From: an uncultured Desulfobulbaceae bacterium
GTDB taxonomy: Bacteria > Desulfobacterota > Desulfobulbia > Desulfobulbales > BM004
Direction: 5' to 3'
Length of the DNA: 64,000 nt
Assembly (NCBI GenBank): GCA_947259115.1
Contig: CAMYKS010000005.1
Location: 64,410-128,409 of the forward strand
The notes below the pieces were generated by a model. The model saw only the letters and a program-made list of their open reading frames with translations. It did not search any database and was not told where the DNA came from. A program made the position numbers and the translations under genes. Below, piece by piece: positions 26,061 to 35,486 of the stretch; position 1 is the stretch's first letter; every line of letters begins with the position of its first letter.

Positions 26061-26354
26061 TTATTCGCTTTTGTTGAAACGGTCTGTTTCGGCAATGAGT
26101 TCCATCGTATTTATCGTCTTTTTAAGAAGCGCATTTGCTTCATCTATTTTGTTCTGGGAGATTAATTCCTTCGCTTCTTCAACCGCCTTGTTCACATTAT
26201 TGCGCTGGTTGTCCGACATTTCATAGCCTGCATTCATCATTTTAGTGATGGTTGCAAGTTTATCATCCGGAGTATTGGATTTGCCGCCGCCCGAAGAGCA
26301 TCCTGCAAGTGCAAGCATAATGACGAGAAAAAATACGATCAGTTTTGATTTCAT
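26061..26354 (-). CDS. Small lipoprotein of unknown function
   Basis: A 97-residue protein with AGGAG upstream of the ATG and a clear lipoprotein signal: MKSKLIVFFLVIMLALAGC, so Cys19 should be lipidated. A Ser/Gly linker (SSGGGKSN) follows, then about 70 residues that look wholly alpha-helical (VNKAVEEAKELISQNKIDE), with an amphipathic heptad-like pattern. No family is recognised. It lies between typA and the S4 gene on the same strand. Confidence 0.75.
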   Translation of the reverse strand: MKSKLIVFFLVIMLALAGCSSGGGKSNTPDDKLATITKMMNAGYEMSDNQRNNVNKAVEEAKELISQNKIDEANALLKKTINTMELIAETDRFNKSE

Positions 26355-26480
26355 TTATACAAGTCTCCTTTTTGAAAAATTAATGATTTTGAATAATTTT
26401 AAATCAGCAAAAAATTAATTTCCATATGGAATGAAATAATCTGGAGAAACACCATACAATATATAGGCATTTATACCTAG

Positions 26481-28259
26481 TTATTTTCTTTTGCGCAGGC
26501 GAATTGCTGCAGGAGTGATCTCAACCAGTTCATCGTCATTGATAAAGGCAATGCAGTCCTCAAGACTTAATTGCTTAGGTGGGGTAAGAATAACGTTTTC
26601 ATCAGAACCTGAGGCCCGCATGTTTGTCAGCTTTTTGCCTTTGGCTGGATTAACCACAAGATCACCGGTCCGGCAATTTTCCCCTACAATCTGTCCCTTG
26701 TATACCTTGACACCTGGATCCAGGAAAAGGGTGCCGCGCTCCTGCAGATTAAACAAAGCATAGGCAACGGTTGTACAACCTTCTTTGGCAACAAGAACGC
26801 CTCTTGTCCGGTTTGAAATTTCGCCGGCATGGGGTCCATAGCCGGCAAAAACATAATTCATAATCCCCATACCCTTGGTGAGCGTAAGAAATTCACTGCG
26901 AAAGCCAATGAGGCTTCGGGTGGGAATTTTGTAGGAAAGGCGGATCATCTCGTTGCGCCGGTTCATTTCCAGCATCTGCCCCTTTAGTCCGCCCAGTTTT
27001 TCAATGACAGCCCCCTGGTAGTTTTCCTCCACATCAATGGTAAGCTCTTCATAGGGTTCCAATGTCTTGCCCCCCTCTTCTCTCATGATGACCACTGGGC
27101 GGGTCACCTGGAACTCATATCCTTCACGCCGCATTTTCTCAATCAGGATTGAGAGATGGAGTTCCCCCCGGCCGGAAACCTTGAAACCTATACCACGTCC
27201 AAGGGGTTCCACCTGCAGGGCAACATCACCCAGAGTTTCCCTGAAGAGTCGATCCTCAATCTGGCGCGAGGTGACAAACTGGCCATCCTGTCCGGCAAAA
27301 GGTGAATCATTGGGAATGAAATGCATGGCAATGGTGGGAGGATCGATATCAATAAGCGGGAGTGGTTTAGGGGTATCCGGGTCGGTGAAGGTTACCCCAA
27401 CGGTGATATCCTCCAGTCCTGCCACGGCAACAATATCACCGGCTTCAGCTTTTTCCACCGGCTCTTTCTCATCCCGTTCGAACTTAAATATTTTAGAAAT
27501 GCGGACCGGGGCGAGGCTGCCATCCCTTTTTGCAACCACAATGTTCTGATTGATATGAATAGTACCATTGACAACCTTGCCAATTCCAAGTTTGCCCAGA
27601 TAAGGCGAATAGTCAATGGTATTTACCTGCAGCTGTAAAATTCCATCAGGGTTCCCTGCCGGCGGGGGAATAAACTCGATAATCTTTTCGAGCAGAGGGT
27701 TCATGGTTGCACCCTCAATAGGATCATCCGCATTGTATATGGCATAACCCCCTTTTGCTGAAGCATAAATCACAGGAAAATCAAGTAATGCATCCGGGGC
27801 TTCAAGTTTGACAAAAAGATCGAATACCTGGTCAACCGCCCAGTTTGAACGGGCTGCAGGCTTATCAATTTTATTGATGACCACTAATACGGGCAGGGAT
27901 AAAGCCAGGGCCTTTTTCAAGACGAAATAGGTCTGGGGCATGGGGCCTTCCTGGGCATCAACGAGTAGCAGACAGCCATCTGCCATGCGCAACACCCTTT
28001 CAACCTGACCGCCAAAATCAGCATGACCCGGTGTATCTATGATATTGATCCGATGGTCTTTGTAGCGGAATGAACCGTTTTTGGCAGCAATGGTTATGCC
28101 GCGTTCTTTTTCCAGGTCCATTGAATCCATAAGCCTTTCTGCCATGGCCTGATTTTCACGGAACATGCCGCTTTGCTGGAAAAACTGATCAACCAGGGTT
28201 GTTTTTCCATGATCGACGTGGGCAATGATTGCAATGTTTCTAATCTGTTTTTGATTCAT
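26481..28259 (-). CDS. typA: Ribosome-associated GTPase TypA/BipA
   Basis: A translational GTPase of 592 residues when started at ATG 28259; the frame continues 20 codons upstream, but the family begins with MNQKQIRNIAIIAHVDH. It has G1 AHVDHGKT, G2 ERGITI, G3 DTPGHADF and G4 NKIDKP, elongation-factor domains II, III and V, and the BipA-specific C-terminal domain (TRGVLVAKEGCTTVAYALF, MRASGSDENVILTPP). It binds the 70S ribosome and is needed for 50S assembly or stress growth in other bacteria. It is monocistronic here. Confidence 0.97.
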   Translation of the reverse strand: MNQKQIRNIAIIAHVDHGKTTLVDQFFQQSGMFRENQAMAERLMDSMDLEKERGITIAAKNGSFRYKDHRINIIDTPGHADFGGQVERVLRMADGCLLLVDAQEGPMPQTYFVLKKALALSLPVLVVINKIDKPAARSNWAVDQVFDLFVKLEAPDALLDFPVIYASAKGGYAIYNADDPIEGATMNPLLEKIIEFIPPPAGNPDGILQLQVNTIDYSPYLGKLGIGKVVNGTIHINQNIVVAKRDGSLAPVRISKIFKFERDEKEPVEKAEAGDIVAVAGLEDITVGVTFTDPDTPKPLPLIDIDPPTIAMHFIPNDSPFAGQDGQFVTSRQIEDRLFRETLGDVALQVEPLGRGIGFKVSGRGELHLSILIEKMRREGYEFQVTRPVVIMREEGGKTLEPYEELTIDVEENYQGAVIEKLGGLKGQMLEMNRRNEMIRLSYKIPTRSLIGFRSEFLTLTKGMGIMNYVFAGYGPHAGEISNRTRGVLVAKEGCTTVAYALFNLQERGTLFLDPGVKVYKGQIVGENCRTGDLVVNPAKGKKLTNMRASGSDENVILTPPKQLSLEDCIAFINDDELVEITPAAIRLRKRK

Positions 28260-28448
28260 TGGTAGAATATCCTTAGGGGTGCATTTAGAAAAAGAGCCCA
28301 TCCTTATAGTATTCTGCATAAATTAGCAAGGAAATAATTGTCAGGATTCTGGAGGAGAAGTAATATATTGTGGAAAAAACAGGGAGTATGGTATTGTTAC
28401 TTGTTGGGAATAATTTCCAATAAGCTAAACTACCGGGAGAATAATCCA

Positions 28449-28892
28449 ATGTGTATTGATGTCAGGAAAACATGTGAGTGCTCCACCCATACGGTTCAAT
28501 TCCATTTGCGTGATAATATTATGCCACCCCAAGTCATTTCCCGCCTCTTTTGCCCATCATGCCCAGGCAATAGTGCTTTTGACAATGAATCCATGCTCTA
28601 TGACAATGGCTGGATTATTGAATACGATATGGACCTGGCCCGAACCATGCTTGAGAAAAAACTCCAGACTTACCCGGAGGATGTAGTTCCCGGGTTTATT
28701 TTTGACAAGGGTTTTGCGTGCTGGCAGGAAATGTATCCAGGAGAGCAAAAAGATATCAAAAAAGACCGGGAAAAGATCATCAAACTGCTTAAAGAGGATA
28801 GAAATGTGTACCTCCACGCCATGCAGAACTGGAATATTGAACGCATAGAAAGGCTAAAAACAGCAGGTTGGCGCAAGGTGCAGCAGGCTTGA
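28449..28892 (+). CDS. Hypothetical protein with N-terminal Cys motifs
   Basis: 147 residues from ATG 28449, chosen because GGGAG lies 9 bases upstream; an upstream in-frame start would add 37 unlikely residues. The N-terminus has C2, C9 and C11 (KTCECSTH) and then FCPSC at 34-38, a possible metal-binding ribbon. The rest is charged and helical (ARTMLEKKLQTYPEDVVPG, KDREKIIKLLKEDRNVYLH). The family is not recognised. It is divergent from typA and convergent with the nitroreductase gene. Confidence 0.65.
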   Translation: MCIDVRKTCECSTHTVQFHLRDNIMPPQVISRLFCPSCPGNSAFDNESMLYDNGWIIEYDMDLARTMLEKKLQTYPEDVVPGFIFDKGFACWQEMYPGEQKDIKKDREKIIKLLKEDRNVYLHAMQNWNIERIERLKTAGWRKVQQA

Positions 28893-28928
28893 AGCAATAA
28901 GCGACTCCCTGTCCTTTGCCTTCTTTAA

Positions 28929-29447
28929 TTACCATTTTTCCAGATGCACCCTCTCAGGGTTAAAACGGGTACGGGGTTCCGGCTTTTCTGCGGGCCAGCC
29001 CAAAGCAATGGAGCACATGGGGATAATGTTTGCCGGCAGAGAGAACAGGCTGCGGATACCATCAATGCGATCCTGGCGCGGATGCATGCCAAGCCAGCAG
29101 GAGCCAAGCCCAAGTGCAGTGGCCGCCAGCAGGAGATTTTCGACTGCTGCACTCAGATCCTGGAGCATGTATGACACCTCATTGGCATGGGCCTTATTGA
29201 TGTCGCCGCAGACGATAACTGTGGCCGGAGCCTGGCGCAGCATCTGTCCATTGGGAAGAATTTTCACAATGGTATCAAGTATTTTCCTGTCCGTTATGAG
29301 CAGAAAATGCCAGGGGTCCTTGGCAACAGCAGAAGGTGCCGCCATGGCAGCTTCAAAAAGGTCATTGTACATGTCTGCAGGAATTTCCCTGCTTTCATAT
29401 TTTCGCACACTCCTTCTGCTGAAAATGAAATGCAGTGATGGGTTCAT
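28929..29447 (-). CDS. Nitroreductase family flavoprotein
   Basis: A 172-residue FMN-dependent oxidoreductase: the N-terminal RRSVRKYESREIP binds FMN phosphate. It is followed by AAMAAPSAVAKDPWHF, a central DLSAAVENLLLAATALGLGSCWLGMHP and the closing SIALGWPAEKP. This short single-domain form, common in anaerobes, uses NAD(P)H to reduce nitro groups, quinones or flavins; its natural substrate cannot be inferred. The length is normal. The gene is alone on its strand. Confidence 0.9.
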   Translation of the reverse strand: MNPSLHFIFSRRSVRKYESREIPADMYNDLFEAAMAAPSAVAKDPWHFLLITDRKILDTIVKILPNGQMLRQAPATVIVCGDINKAHANEVSYMLQDLSAAVENLLLAATALGLGSCWLGMHPRQDRIDGIRSLFSLPANIIPMCSIALGWPAEKPEPRTRFNPERVHLEKW

Positions 29448-29845
29448 TGCTGTCCCTCCAATGGTTTTGATGAAATCTGGGTATTACTTCACTGTCTGTC
29501 CAGTTTTGCAAAAACAATGTAAACTTTTTTGACAAAGATTGACATGGTATTGCCAAATTTTCGTAAACAATTTTAGCATTCAACAGGACAATCGTGCCCT
29601 ATGAGAAAAATTTTTGTGCCCGAAAAAGGCAGCATCAGCATGCTTAAACAATTGTATACATGCGCACAAAGCGTTAGTGCTCACTTTCAGGTACTGCCTT
29701 CTAATAGTTTGAAATTATTGCAAAATCCATTCTACCTACAGGCAGGGCATTAGCGGATTTCTTTTTAAAATATTATATAATTTATATACCACCAACTTAA
29801 TTTATTGTTGTTTTTATAAATAATGCAGCCAGTTTGTCATAGATA

Positions 29846-29873
29846 TTGCATGCAAATTGAGAATGTGTATACT
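29846..29873 (+). promoter_or_regulatory. Possible sigma-70 promoter
   Basis: TTGCAT (29846-29851), a 16-base spacer and TATACT (29868-29873), about 98 bases before the acidic zinc-ribbon gene. The -35 match is only moderate. The surrounding 29448-29970 is AT-rich and otherwise empty of genes. Confidence 0.35.
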
Positions 29874-29970
29874 AGTATTTGTCGTGATGCCTAATTTATC
29901 ATACATCTAAGCAGGGAAAAATGATAAGTCATCTTCATCCAATAGAAAAATCTAACAGAGGAATCTGGCG

Positions 29971-30579
29971 ATGCGTTGTCCTAAATGCGGCTTTATTTCT
30001 TTTGATCATTTGATCTCCTGTGCGAAGTGCGGAAGGGATATTGCAGAAGTAGCCTCCGAGTTGCAGGGCACTTCCATTAAAGTAGAAACTCCTATGTTTC
30101 TCAGTGGGGCCTTGGCAGCCTATGCCGACAGGGAAGAATCCTTTGAGGACCATGCCATGGAGTCTGAAGTTGATGAAGGAATTGACTTTTCCATGGATGA
30201 AGCACCCATGGATGAAGGACCTGTTGAAATGGCTGGCGCAGATGAGGACATAGACTTTTCCTTTGACGAAGATGAAAAAGCTGACATCAGTCTTGCAGAG
30301 GCGGAGGCAGAAGAAGCTGCCGGCATTGTAGAAGAGGCTGTAGAAGAGGCTGAGCAGGATGTTGATTATACCCTTGAAGCAGACGCAGAAGAAGTTGAGG
30401 AAGAAGCTGCGCCTGAAGCAGCGGAAGAATCTTTTGAGGAGCTTGATTTCATGGGTGTCATTGATGAGGAAGAAGAGGGCGGCCTGGAGTTTGACCTTGA
30501 AGATTTTTTAGAGGACACGGATGATGACAAGCCTAAGTCATCAAAAAGTGGGGATATTGACCTTGATCTCGATGATTAG
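29971..30579 (+). CDS. Acidic protein with N-terminal zinc ribbon
   Basis: A 202-residue cytoplasmic protein. Residues 3-20 hold two CxxC knuckles (CPKC and CAKC), a zinc ribbon. Everything after residue 50 is low-complexity, overwhelmingly Glu, Asp and Ala, with repeats of the type DIDFSFDED and AEEAAG, ending KSGDIDLDLDD. It is probably unfolded and highly negatively charged; it may be a scaffold or a partner-binding protein. Similar zinc-ribbon/acidic proteins are found in deltaproteobacterial genomes without an assigned function. AGAGGA precedes the ATG; no clear operon partner follows. Confidence 0.75.
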   Translation: MRCPKCGFISFDHLISCAKCGRDIAEVASELQGTSIKVETPMFLSGALAAYADREESFEDHAMESEVDEGIDFSMDEAPMDEGPVEMAGADEDIDFSFDEDEKADISLAEAEAEEAAGIVEEAVEEAEQDVDYTLEADAEEVEEEAAPEAAEESFEELDFMGVIDEEEEGGLEFDLEDFLEDTDDDKPKSSKSGDIDLDLDD

Positions 30580-31067
30580 AAGAAACAAGTAAAAACAGCA
30601 AAGGTTTACCCGTCATCTTTGTAGCCCGCCGTTCCTGCCCCCAAGCTGTGTCGGCCTTGCAGATAAACACCCTTACTGGACTCTCTTTATTTATATCCCC
30701 TATTTCTCAAGTGGGCCTGCGCCTTAAAGTCTAACCCTTTATTGGTGAGCCGGCCGTTCATGCTCTCCCTGTTCACTTAGTATACTTTTTTACTTTGGGG
30801 GTTTTCTTTTTTTTTGCACATGATTTATTTCACCCTAGTTCATGCCTGGACCGGGCGGACAATCTGGAAAATAATAATGGGCATCAGAGTTGTCATGAGG
30901 GAGAACTGACAGGTTTCCCCTTCCCTTGCTTTTTTTTGCGCTGGGTGGGCTATATATAAAATTTTGTTCCCTTGGCACCAGGCTTTCTGCCGTTGGCGGT
31001 TGACAAGGGTCACTCTGCCTTGCCATGCCAGGTCAGCGCAGACCAGAGTTGTATCAGCAAAAATGAC
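30580..31067. other. Gene-free region between the acidic-protein gene and tRNA-Phe
   Basis: About 490 bases with homopolymer runs (CTTTTTTTTTG near 30806-30820 and CTTTTTTTTG near 30930). I see no start-plus-binding-site pair, tRNA or convincing long hairpin. A non-coding RNA cannot be excluded by eye. Confidence 0.5.
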
Positions 31068-31096
31068 TTGACAAGGAATTTATCCTTCCATATAGT
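31068..31096 (+). promoter_or_regulatory. Promoter of tRNA-Phe
   Basis: A consensus TTGACA (31068-31073), a 17-base spacer and TATAGT (31091-31096) lie 21 bases before the mature tRNA 5' end. Confidence 0.85.
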
Positions 31097-31117
31097 TGCC
31101 ACTTCTTTTTAGGTGGC

Positions 31118-31193
31118 GCCGAGATAGCTCAGTCGGTAGAGCATCGGACTGAAAATCCGAGTGTCCCTGGTTCAAATCCTGGTCTCGGCACCA
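31118..31193 (+). tRNA. tRNA-Phe (anticodon GAA)
   Basis: A 76-base cloverleaf with a seven-base acceptor stem GCCGAGA/TCTCGGC, the D-arm GCTCAGTCGGTAGAGC, anticodon stem TCGGA/TCCGA around loop CTGAAAA (anticodon GAA at 31151-31153), a TTCAAAT T-loop and an encoded CCA end. All stems pair. Confidence 0.97.
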
Positions 31194-31205
31194 TTAGAAT
31201 AGCAG

Positions 31206-31238
31206 AGGAGCTGCATTTCACCTGTGGCTCCTTTTTTT
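31206..31238 (+). terminator. Terminator after tRNA-Phe
   Basis: AGGAGC pairs with GCTCCT around a 15-base loop, followed by T7. It starts 12 bases after the CCA end, so the tRNA is transcribed alone. Confidence 0.75.
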
Positions 31239-31299
31239 ATGGGCTGCCCGAAAAGCCTTTTACCGAAAGGCAAGCTGGACTGTTTATTGTCGTTTTTGC

Positions 31300-31335
31300 T
31301 TGACAGGCATGCGGTAAACGTGTATACCGCACGCC
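31300..31335 (+). promoter_or_regulatory. Promoter overlapped by an 11-bp-arm palindrome
   Basis: TTGACA (31300-31305), 17 bases and TATACC (31323-31328) form a plausible sigma-70 promoter. The spacer and -10 are covered by the palindrome GGCATGCGGTA (31306-31316) / TACCGCACGCC (31325-31335), with one mismatch. That is a classic position for a repressor operator. The next gene downstream is EF-G, 300 bases away. Confidence 0.45.
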
Positions 31336-31635
31336 GCACATCAAAGATCATTTCTTTGAACAGAAGCATTTTTTTAAAATCAATTGGCTGCCTAACAGGC
31401 TAATGCTTGAGTTTATCCAGGCTGTAATGGCAGCTTCTTCTTTTAGCTTATTTTATAGAAGACGGAATTGGATTGACGCCTGCTGTCACTTAGTCTGAAG
31501 TGGAGAGCGGGTTCTTTGTTTTATAACACTAAGTATCCGTTTATCGGCGTCACAGTTTATTACAATTAAAGAGATGTATTTTGGGTGCAAATATGCTACC
31601 CAGGTATTATTAGAGGAAAGCTTGAGGAAGTAACA

Positions 31636-33717
31636 ATGACATCTAATTTGGATAAGTTAAGAAATATCGGCATCAGTGCGCATATTGACTCAGGGAAAAC
31701 CACTCTGACCGAGCGTATTCTCTTCTACACCCAAAGAATACATGCCATACATGAAGTGCGAGGCAAGGATGGTGTCGGGGCCAAGATGGATTCCATGGAA
31801 CTGGAAAAGGAAAGAGGCATTACCATCCAGTCGGCCGCGACCTATTGCACTTGGAAAGGCCATGCCATTAATATCATTGATACCCCGGGCCATGTCGATT
31901 TTACCATTGAGGTGGAAAGGGCCCTCAGGGTATTGGACGGTGCAGTACTCATATTATGTTCCGTGGGCGGTGTCCAGTCCCAGAGCATCACAGTCAATCG
32001 CCAGATGACCCGTTACAAGGTGCCACGCATGGTCTTTATCAACAAGTGTGACCGTACCGGCGCCAACCCTTACAGGGTGGCGCAACAGGTCAGGGAAAAA
32101 CTGGACCTTAATGCTGTGCTGCTGCAAATCCCCATAGGCCTTGAAGGAGACCTGAAGGGGGTTGTTGACCTGGTGACCATGAAGGCCATCTACTTTGAGG
32201 GTGCCAATGGTGAGGAGATCAGGGAAACTGAAATTCCAGATGAACTCCAGGAAGATGCAGAGGCAAAACGGGAGGAACTCCTCGATGCTGCATCTATGTA
32301 TTCTGAAGAGCTGATGGAGGCAATCCTGGAAGGAACGCCTACCGAAGAGATGATCCGGAAAGCTGTACGGACCGGCACGCTCAGCCTGGAACTGGTTCCT
32401 GTCTTCATGGGATCAGCCTACAAGAATAAAGGTGTTCAGTCCATGCTCGATGCGGTTACCGAATACCTCCCTACCCCTAAAGATATTAACAACACAGCCC
32501 TTGATCTCATGAACGATGAGCAGGAGATTACTCTTATTAATAATCCTGCCGCACCGCTGATTTCCCTGGCCTTTAAGCTTGAAGACGGCCGTTATGGCCA
32601 GTTGACCTATATAAGGATATACCAGGGCACCATGAAAAAAGGGGATACCATTGTCAACAGCCGTGACGGCAAAAAGGTAAAGGTGGGCCGCCTGGTGCGT
32701 ATGCATTCCGATGAGATGGAGGATATTGAAGAAGCCGCTTCCGGTGACATTGTCGCCCTTTTTGGTATTGACTGCGCCTCCGGTGACACTTTTACATCCC
32801 CGGATATCTCTGTATCCATGAGCTCTATGCATGTCCCGGAACCTGTTATTTCCCTGGCAATTCTGCCGGTAGACAACAAGGCCCAGGTCAATATGTCAAA
32901 GGCCCTCAACCGCTTCACCAAAGAGGACCCGACTTTCAGGACTTATGTAGACCATGAGACCAACGAAACAATTGTATCAGGCATGGGTGAACTTCACCTC
33001 GAGGTCTATATCGAGCGCATGAAGCGCGAATATCAGGCCGAAGTACAAGTAGGGCAACCGCAGGTTGCCTACCGCGAAACCATTACCCAGCGGGCGGAGT
33101 TCAACTACACCCACAAGAAGCAGACCGGTGGCTCAGGCCAGTTCGGCCGGGTAGGCGGATTCATGGAGCCCATGGACGAAGGTGAATACGAGTTTGAGGA
33201 CAAGATTGTCGGGGGCTCAATTCCCCGCGAGTTTATTTCATCCTGTGACAAGGGCTTTAAAAAAAGTATGGCAAAAGGCTCACTGGCAGGTGCTCAAATT
33301 ACCGGTATCCGGGTGACAATCAATGACGGTGCCTCCCACAATGTTGACTCTTCCGATGTGGCTTTCCAGCTGGCTGCAGTCGGCGCCTTCAAGGAGGGTT
33401 ACCAGAAGGCAAAACCTGTTATCCTTGAACCCATAATGAAGGTTGCCGTGGAGGGCCCTTCAGAGTTTCAGGGTTCGATAATGGGCAGTTTGAACCAGCG
33501 GCGCGGCATGATCATTGGTACTGTTGAGGAAGCGAATTATACTTCAGTTGAGTCCGAAGTTCCTTTGTCGGAAATGTTTGGCTATTCAACGGTATTGCGC
33601 TCCCTCACCCAGGGTAAAGCGGAGTTCACCATGGAGTTTGCCACTTACAGGCAGGTGCCCAAGTCGGTTTCCGAGGAAATAATTAAGAAATTTCAGGAAG
33701 AAAAGAAGAACTCATAA
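31636..33717 (+). CDS. fusA: Elongation factor G, mitochondrial/spd-type
   Basis: A 693-residue five-domain translational GTPase starting at ATG 31636 after GAGGAAG. It has G1 AHIDSGKT, G2 ERGITIQ, G3 DTPGHVDF, G4 NKCD, followed by domains II-V (domain IV loop GGSGQFGRV; domain [13 protein letters not shown]). The wording of the G domain ([52 protein letters not shown]) is that of mitochondrial EF-G1 and the bacterial spd-EFG1 subgroup known in spirochaetes, planctomycetes and deltaproteobacteria. There translocation and ribosome recycling are split between two factors. It is not in an rps operon; a long leader precedes it. Confidence 0.93.
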   Translation: MTSNLDKLRNIGISAHIDSGKTTLTERILFYTQRIHAIHEVRGKDGVGAKMDSMELEKERGITIQSAATYCTWKGHAINIIDTPGHVDFTIEVERALRVLDGAVLILCSVGGVQSQSITVNRQMTRYKVPRMVFINKCDRTGANPYRVAQQVREKLDLNAVLLQIPIGLEGDLKGVVDLVTMKAIYFEGANGEEIRETEIPDELQEDAEAKREELLDAASMYSEELMEAILEGTPTEEMIRKAVRTGTLSLELVPVFMGSAYKNKGVQSMLDAVTEYLPTPKDINNTALDLMNDEQEITLINNPAAPLISLAFKLEDGRYGQLTYIRIYQGTMKKGDTIVNSRDGKKVKVGRLVRMHSDEMEDIEEAASGDIVALFGIDCASGDTFTSPDISVSMSSMHVPEPVISLAILPVDNKAQVNMSKALNRFTKEDPTFRTYVDHETNETIVSGMGELHLEVYIERMKREYQAEVQVGQPQVAYRETITQRAEFNYTHKKQTGGSGQFGRVGGFMEPMDEGEYEFEDKIVGGSIPREFISSCDKGFKKSMAKGSLAGAQITGIRVTINDGASHNVDSSDVAFQLAAVGAFKEGYQKAKPVILEPIMKVAVEGPSEFQGSIMGSLNQRRGMIIGTVEEANYTSVESEVPLSEMFGYSTVLRSLTQGKAEFTMEFATYRQVPKSVSEEIIKKFQEEKKNS

Positions 33718-33755
33718 ATAATGACCTTTATTAATTAGGTTTTAGGAGTTGTATT

Positions 33756-34454
33756 ATGCAGAAAGAGGATTTGATCAATAAAAACCCGCTACGTGTCCTC
33801 AATCCCTTAGCCCCGGAATCACTGCCTGATCACCGCATGGGCTTGGTCATGGCCCGGGCCGGATTGGGGAAAACGGCAATTCTGGTGCAGATTGCCATGG
33901 ATTCCATGCTGCGCGGCCAGAAGGTACTGCATGTCAGTATCGGCGAAGGATTGGAGAAAGCCAAGGCCTGGTATGAGGATGTTTACAAGTATATCGCTGA
34001 AGGTTTTCATCTGGAAAATGCCTCTGAAGTCGAAGAAGAACTCATGCGCAACCGCATGATCATGACTTTCAAAGAGTCGGCCTTCAGCAGGCTGAAACTG
34101 GAAGAGCGCTTAAACGACCTGGTGTACCAGAATATATTCAGACCTGATATCGTTGTGGTCGATGGCTATGACTTTGTCCAGGCAGATTATGATTCGGTCA
34201 TGGATCTGAAGGAAATGATGGCCGCCATGAATGTTCAGGGCTGGTTTTCCGCTCTGCGTCACCGGGAAGATGACCGGAAAAGTGCAGCCGGGGTGCCTGC
34301 TCCCTGCCATGAGGTGGACGGCGTCTTTGATACGATTATCATTCTGCAGCCTGAGAAGGATGCCATTCTTCTAAATATAATCAAGGATGAATACGATGGC
34401 GCAGCAGGCAAGATCCTCAACCTGGACCCCTCTACAATGATGGTCAGGGACTGA
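33756..34454 (+). CDS. RecA-fold P-loop ATPase of unknown role
   Basis: A 232-residue cytoplasmic protein. The Walker A motif is ARAGLGKTA (residues about 33-41) and the Walker B is PDIVVVDGYDF, with strand VLHVSIGEG between. The fold order resembles the RecA/KaiC superfamily. It starts 38 bases after the EF-G stop, so it is probably co-transcribed; no functional link to translation is known to me. The C-terminal part (VDGVFDTIIILQPEKDAILLNIIKDE) is a beta-rich extension. No named family is recognised. Confidence 0.75.
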   Translation: MQKEDLINKNPLRVLNPLAPESLPDHRMGLVMARAGLGKTAILVQIAMDSMLRGQKVLHVSIGEGLEKAKAWYEDVYKYIAEGFHLENASEVEEELMRNRMIMTFKESAFSRLKLEERLNDLVYQNIFRPDIVVVDGYDFVQADYDSVMDLKEMMAAMNVQGWFSALRHREDDRKSAAGVPAPCHEVDGVFDTIIILQPEKDAILLNIIKDEYDGAAGKILNLDPSTMMVRD

Positions 34455-34632
34455 GTCCGGGACAGAAAACTGCTTAGACTTTTGAACCCCGCGTTTTCTG
34501 CTGACATATTGCCACAGCGTTAAATTTTATACTTACACAGCATCATTAAGAATAAACCACCCTTCAGGGCCGTGGCTCAAAGATTCTGGAAGGAGGCTTG
34601 ATCACTTTCCCGTTTCCTGTACTGTAAGCATT

Positions 34633-35406
34633 ATGAAATTCAGACCCTGTATAGACCTGCACAATGGCAAGGTAAAGCAAATTGTCGGTTCTACCTTGAG
34701 CGACGAAAACCCTGATGCGCTCAGGACGAATTTCACTTCAGAGTTACCTTCTTCACATTATGCCCGGATGTACAGCCGTGATGACCTGTACGGCGGGCAT
34801 GTCATCATGCTCGGACCCGGCAATGAGGATGCGGCCAAAGAGGCATTTCAGGCGTTTCCGCAAGGTTTGCAGGCCGGCGGCGGCATAACAGCAAAAAATG
34901 CCTGCTACTGGCTGGACCAGGGCGCTGCAGCCGTTATTGTCACCTCGTATGTGTTCAAAGAAGGGCAGATTTTTACAGATCGGCTTAAAGAGATGCTGGC
35001 CCTGGTTGGTCGTGACAAACTGGTTATTGATTTGAGCTGCAGAAAAAAAGGTGATGCCTATTATGTGGTCACTGACCGCTGGCAGAAATTCACCACCACC
35101 CAGATCAGCCCTGAAACCCTTGACTATTTTTCCCAATTCTGTTTCGAGTTTTTGATACATGCTACTGATGTAGAAGGCAAATGTCAGGGTATTGCAGAGG
35201 ATCTGGTCTCAGACCTTGCTGCATGGTCTCCGTTGCCAACGACCTATGCCGGGGGCGTGCGCGGTTTACGTGATTTTCTGCGCATCCAGGAACTTGGCAA
35301 AGGCAGACTTGACGTAACTGCAGGCAGCGGTCTTGATATTTTTGGCGGCAGCGGCATCAAATACAGTGAAGCGGTTGCCTTCAATCGGCAGCAGGAACCA
35401 GGCTAG
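34633..35406 (+). CDS. hisA: HisA-type phosphoribosyl isomerase of eukaryotic (HIS6) type
   Basis: A 257-residue TIM barrel. The N-terminal FRPCIDLHNGKVKQIVGST, then GGHVIMLGPGNEDAAKEA, LQAGGGIT, DLSCRKK, DRWQKFTT and LDIFGGSGIKYSEAVAFN follow the pattern of the eukaryotic/plant HIS6 enzyme rather than ordinary bacterial HisA, which opens with IPAIDLKDGKxVRL. The reaction is the Amadori isomerisation of ProFAR to PRFAR in histidine synthesis. No other his gene is nearby. The first strand Asp (CIDLH) and second catalytic Asp (HATDVEG) are both present, so it looks active. Confidence 0.85.
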   Translation: MKFRPCIDLHNGKVKQIVGSTLSDENPDALRTNFTSELPSSHYARMYSRDDLYGGHVIMLGPGNEDAAKEAFQAFPQGLQAGGGITAKNACYWLDQGAAAVIVTSYVFKEGQIFTDRLKEMLALVGRDKLVIDLSCRKKGDAYYVVTDRWQKFTTTQISPETLDYFSQFCFEFLIHATDVEGKCQGIAEDLVSDLAAWSPLPTTYAGGVRGLRDFLRIQELGKGRLDVTAGSGLDIFGGSGIKYSEAVAFNRQQEPG

Positions 35407-35486
35407 TTTTCCCCTTATTGTTTCAGCCGGTGCCAATCCTTATCATTTGATGAATCTTTGCGAGGCAGAACAAAACGTAGAACTCC

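Noticed and set aside
30580-31067. A 6S-RNA or other small RNA in the gap before tRNA-Phe
   Set aside because: No closing stem or conserved bulge could be recognised by eye.
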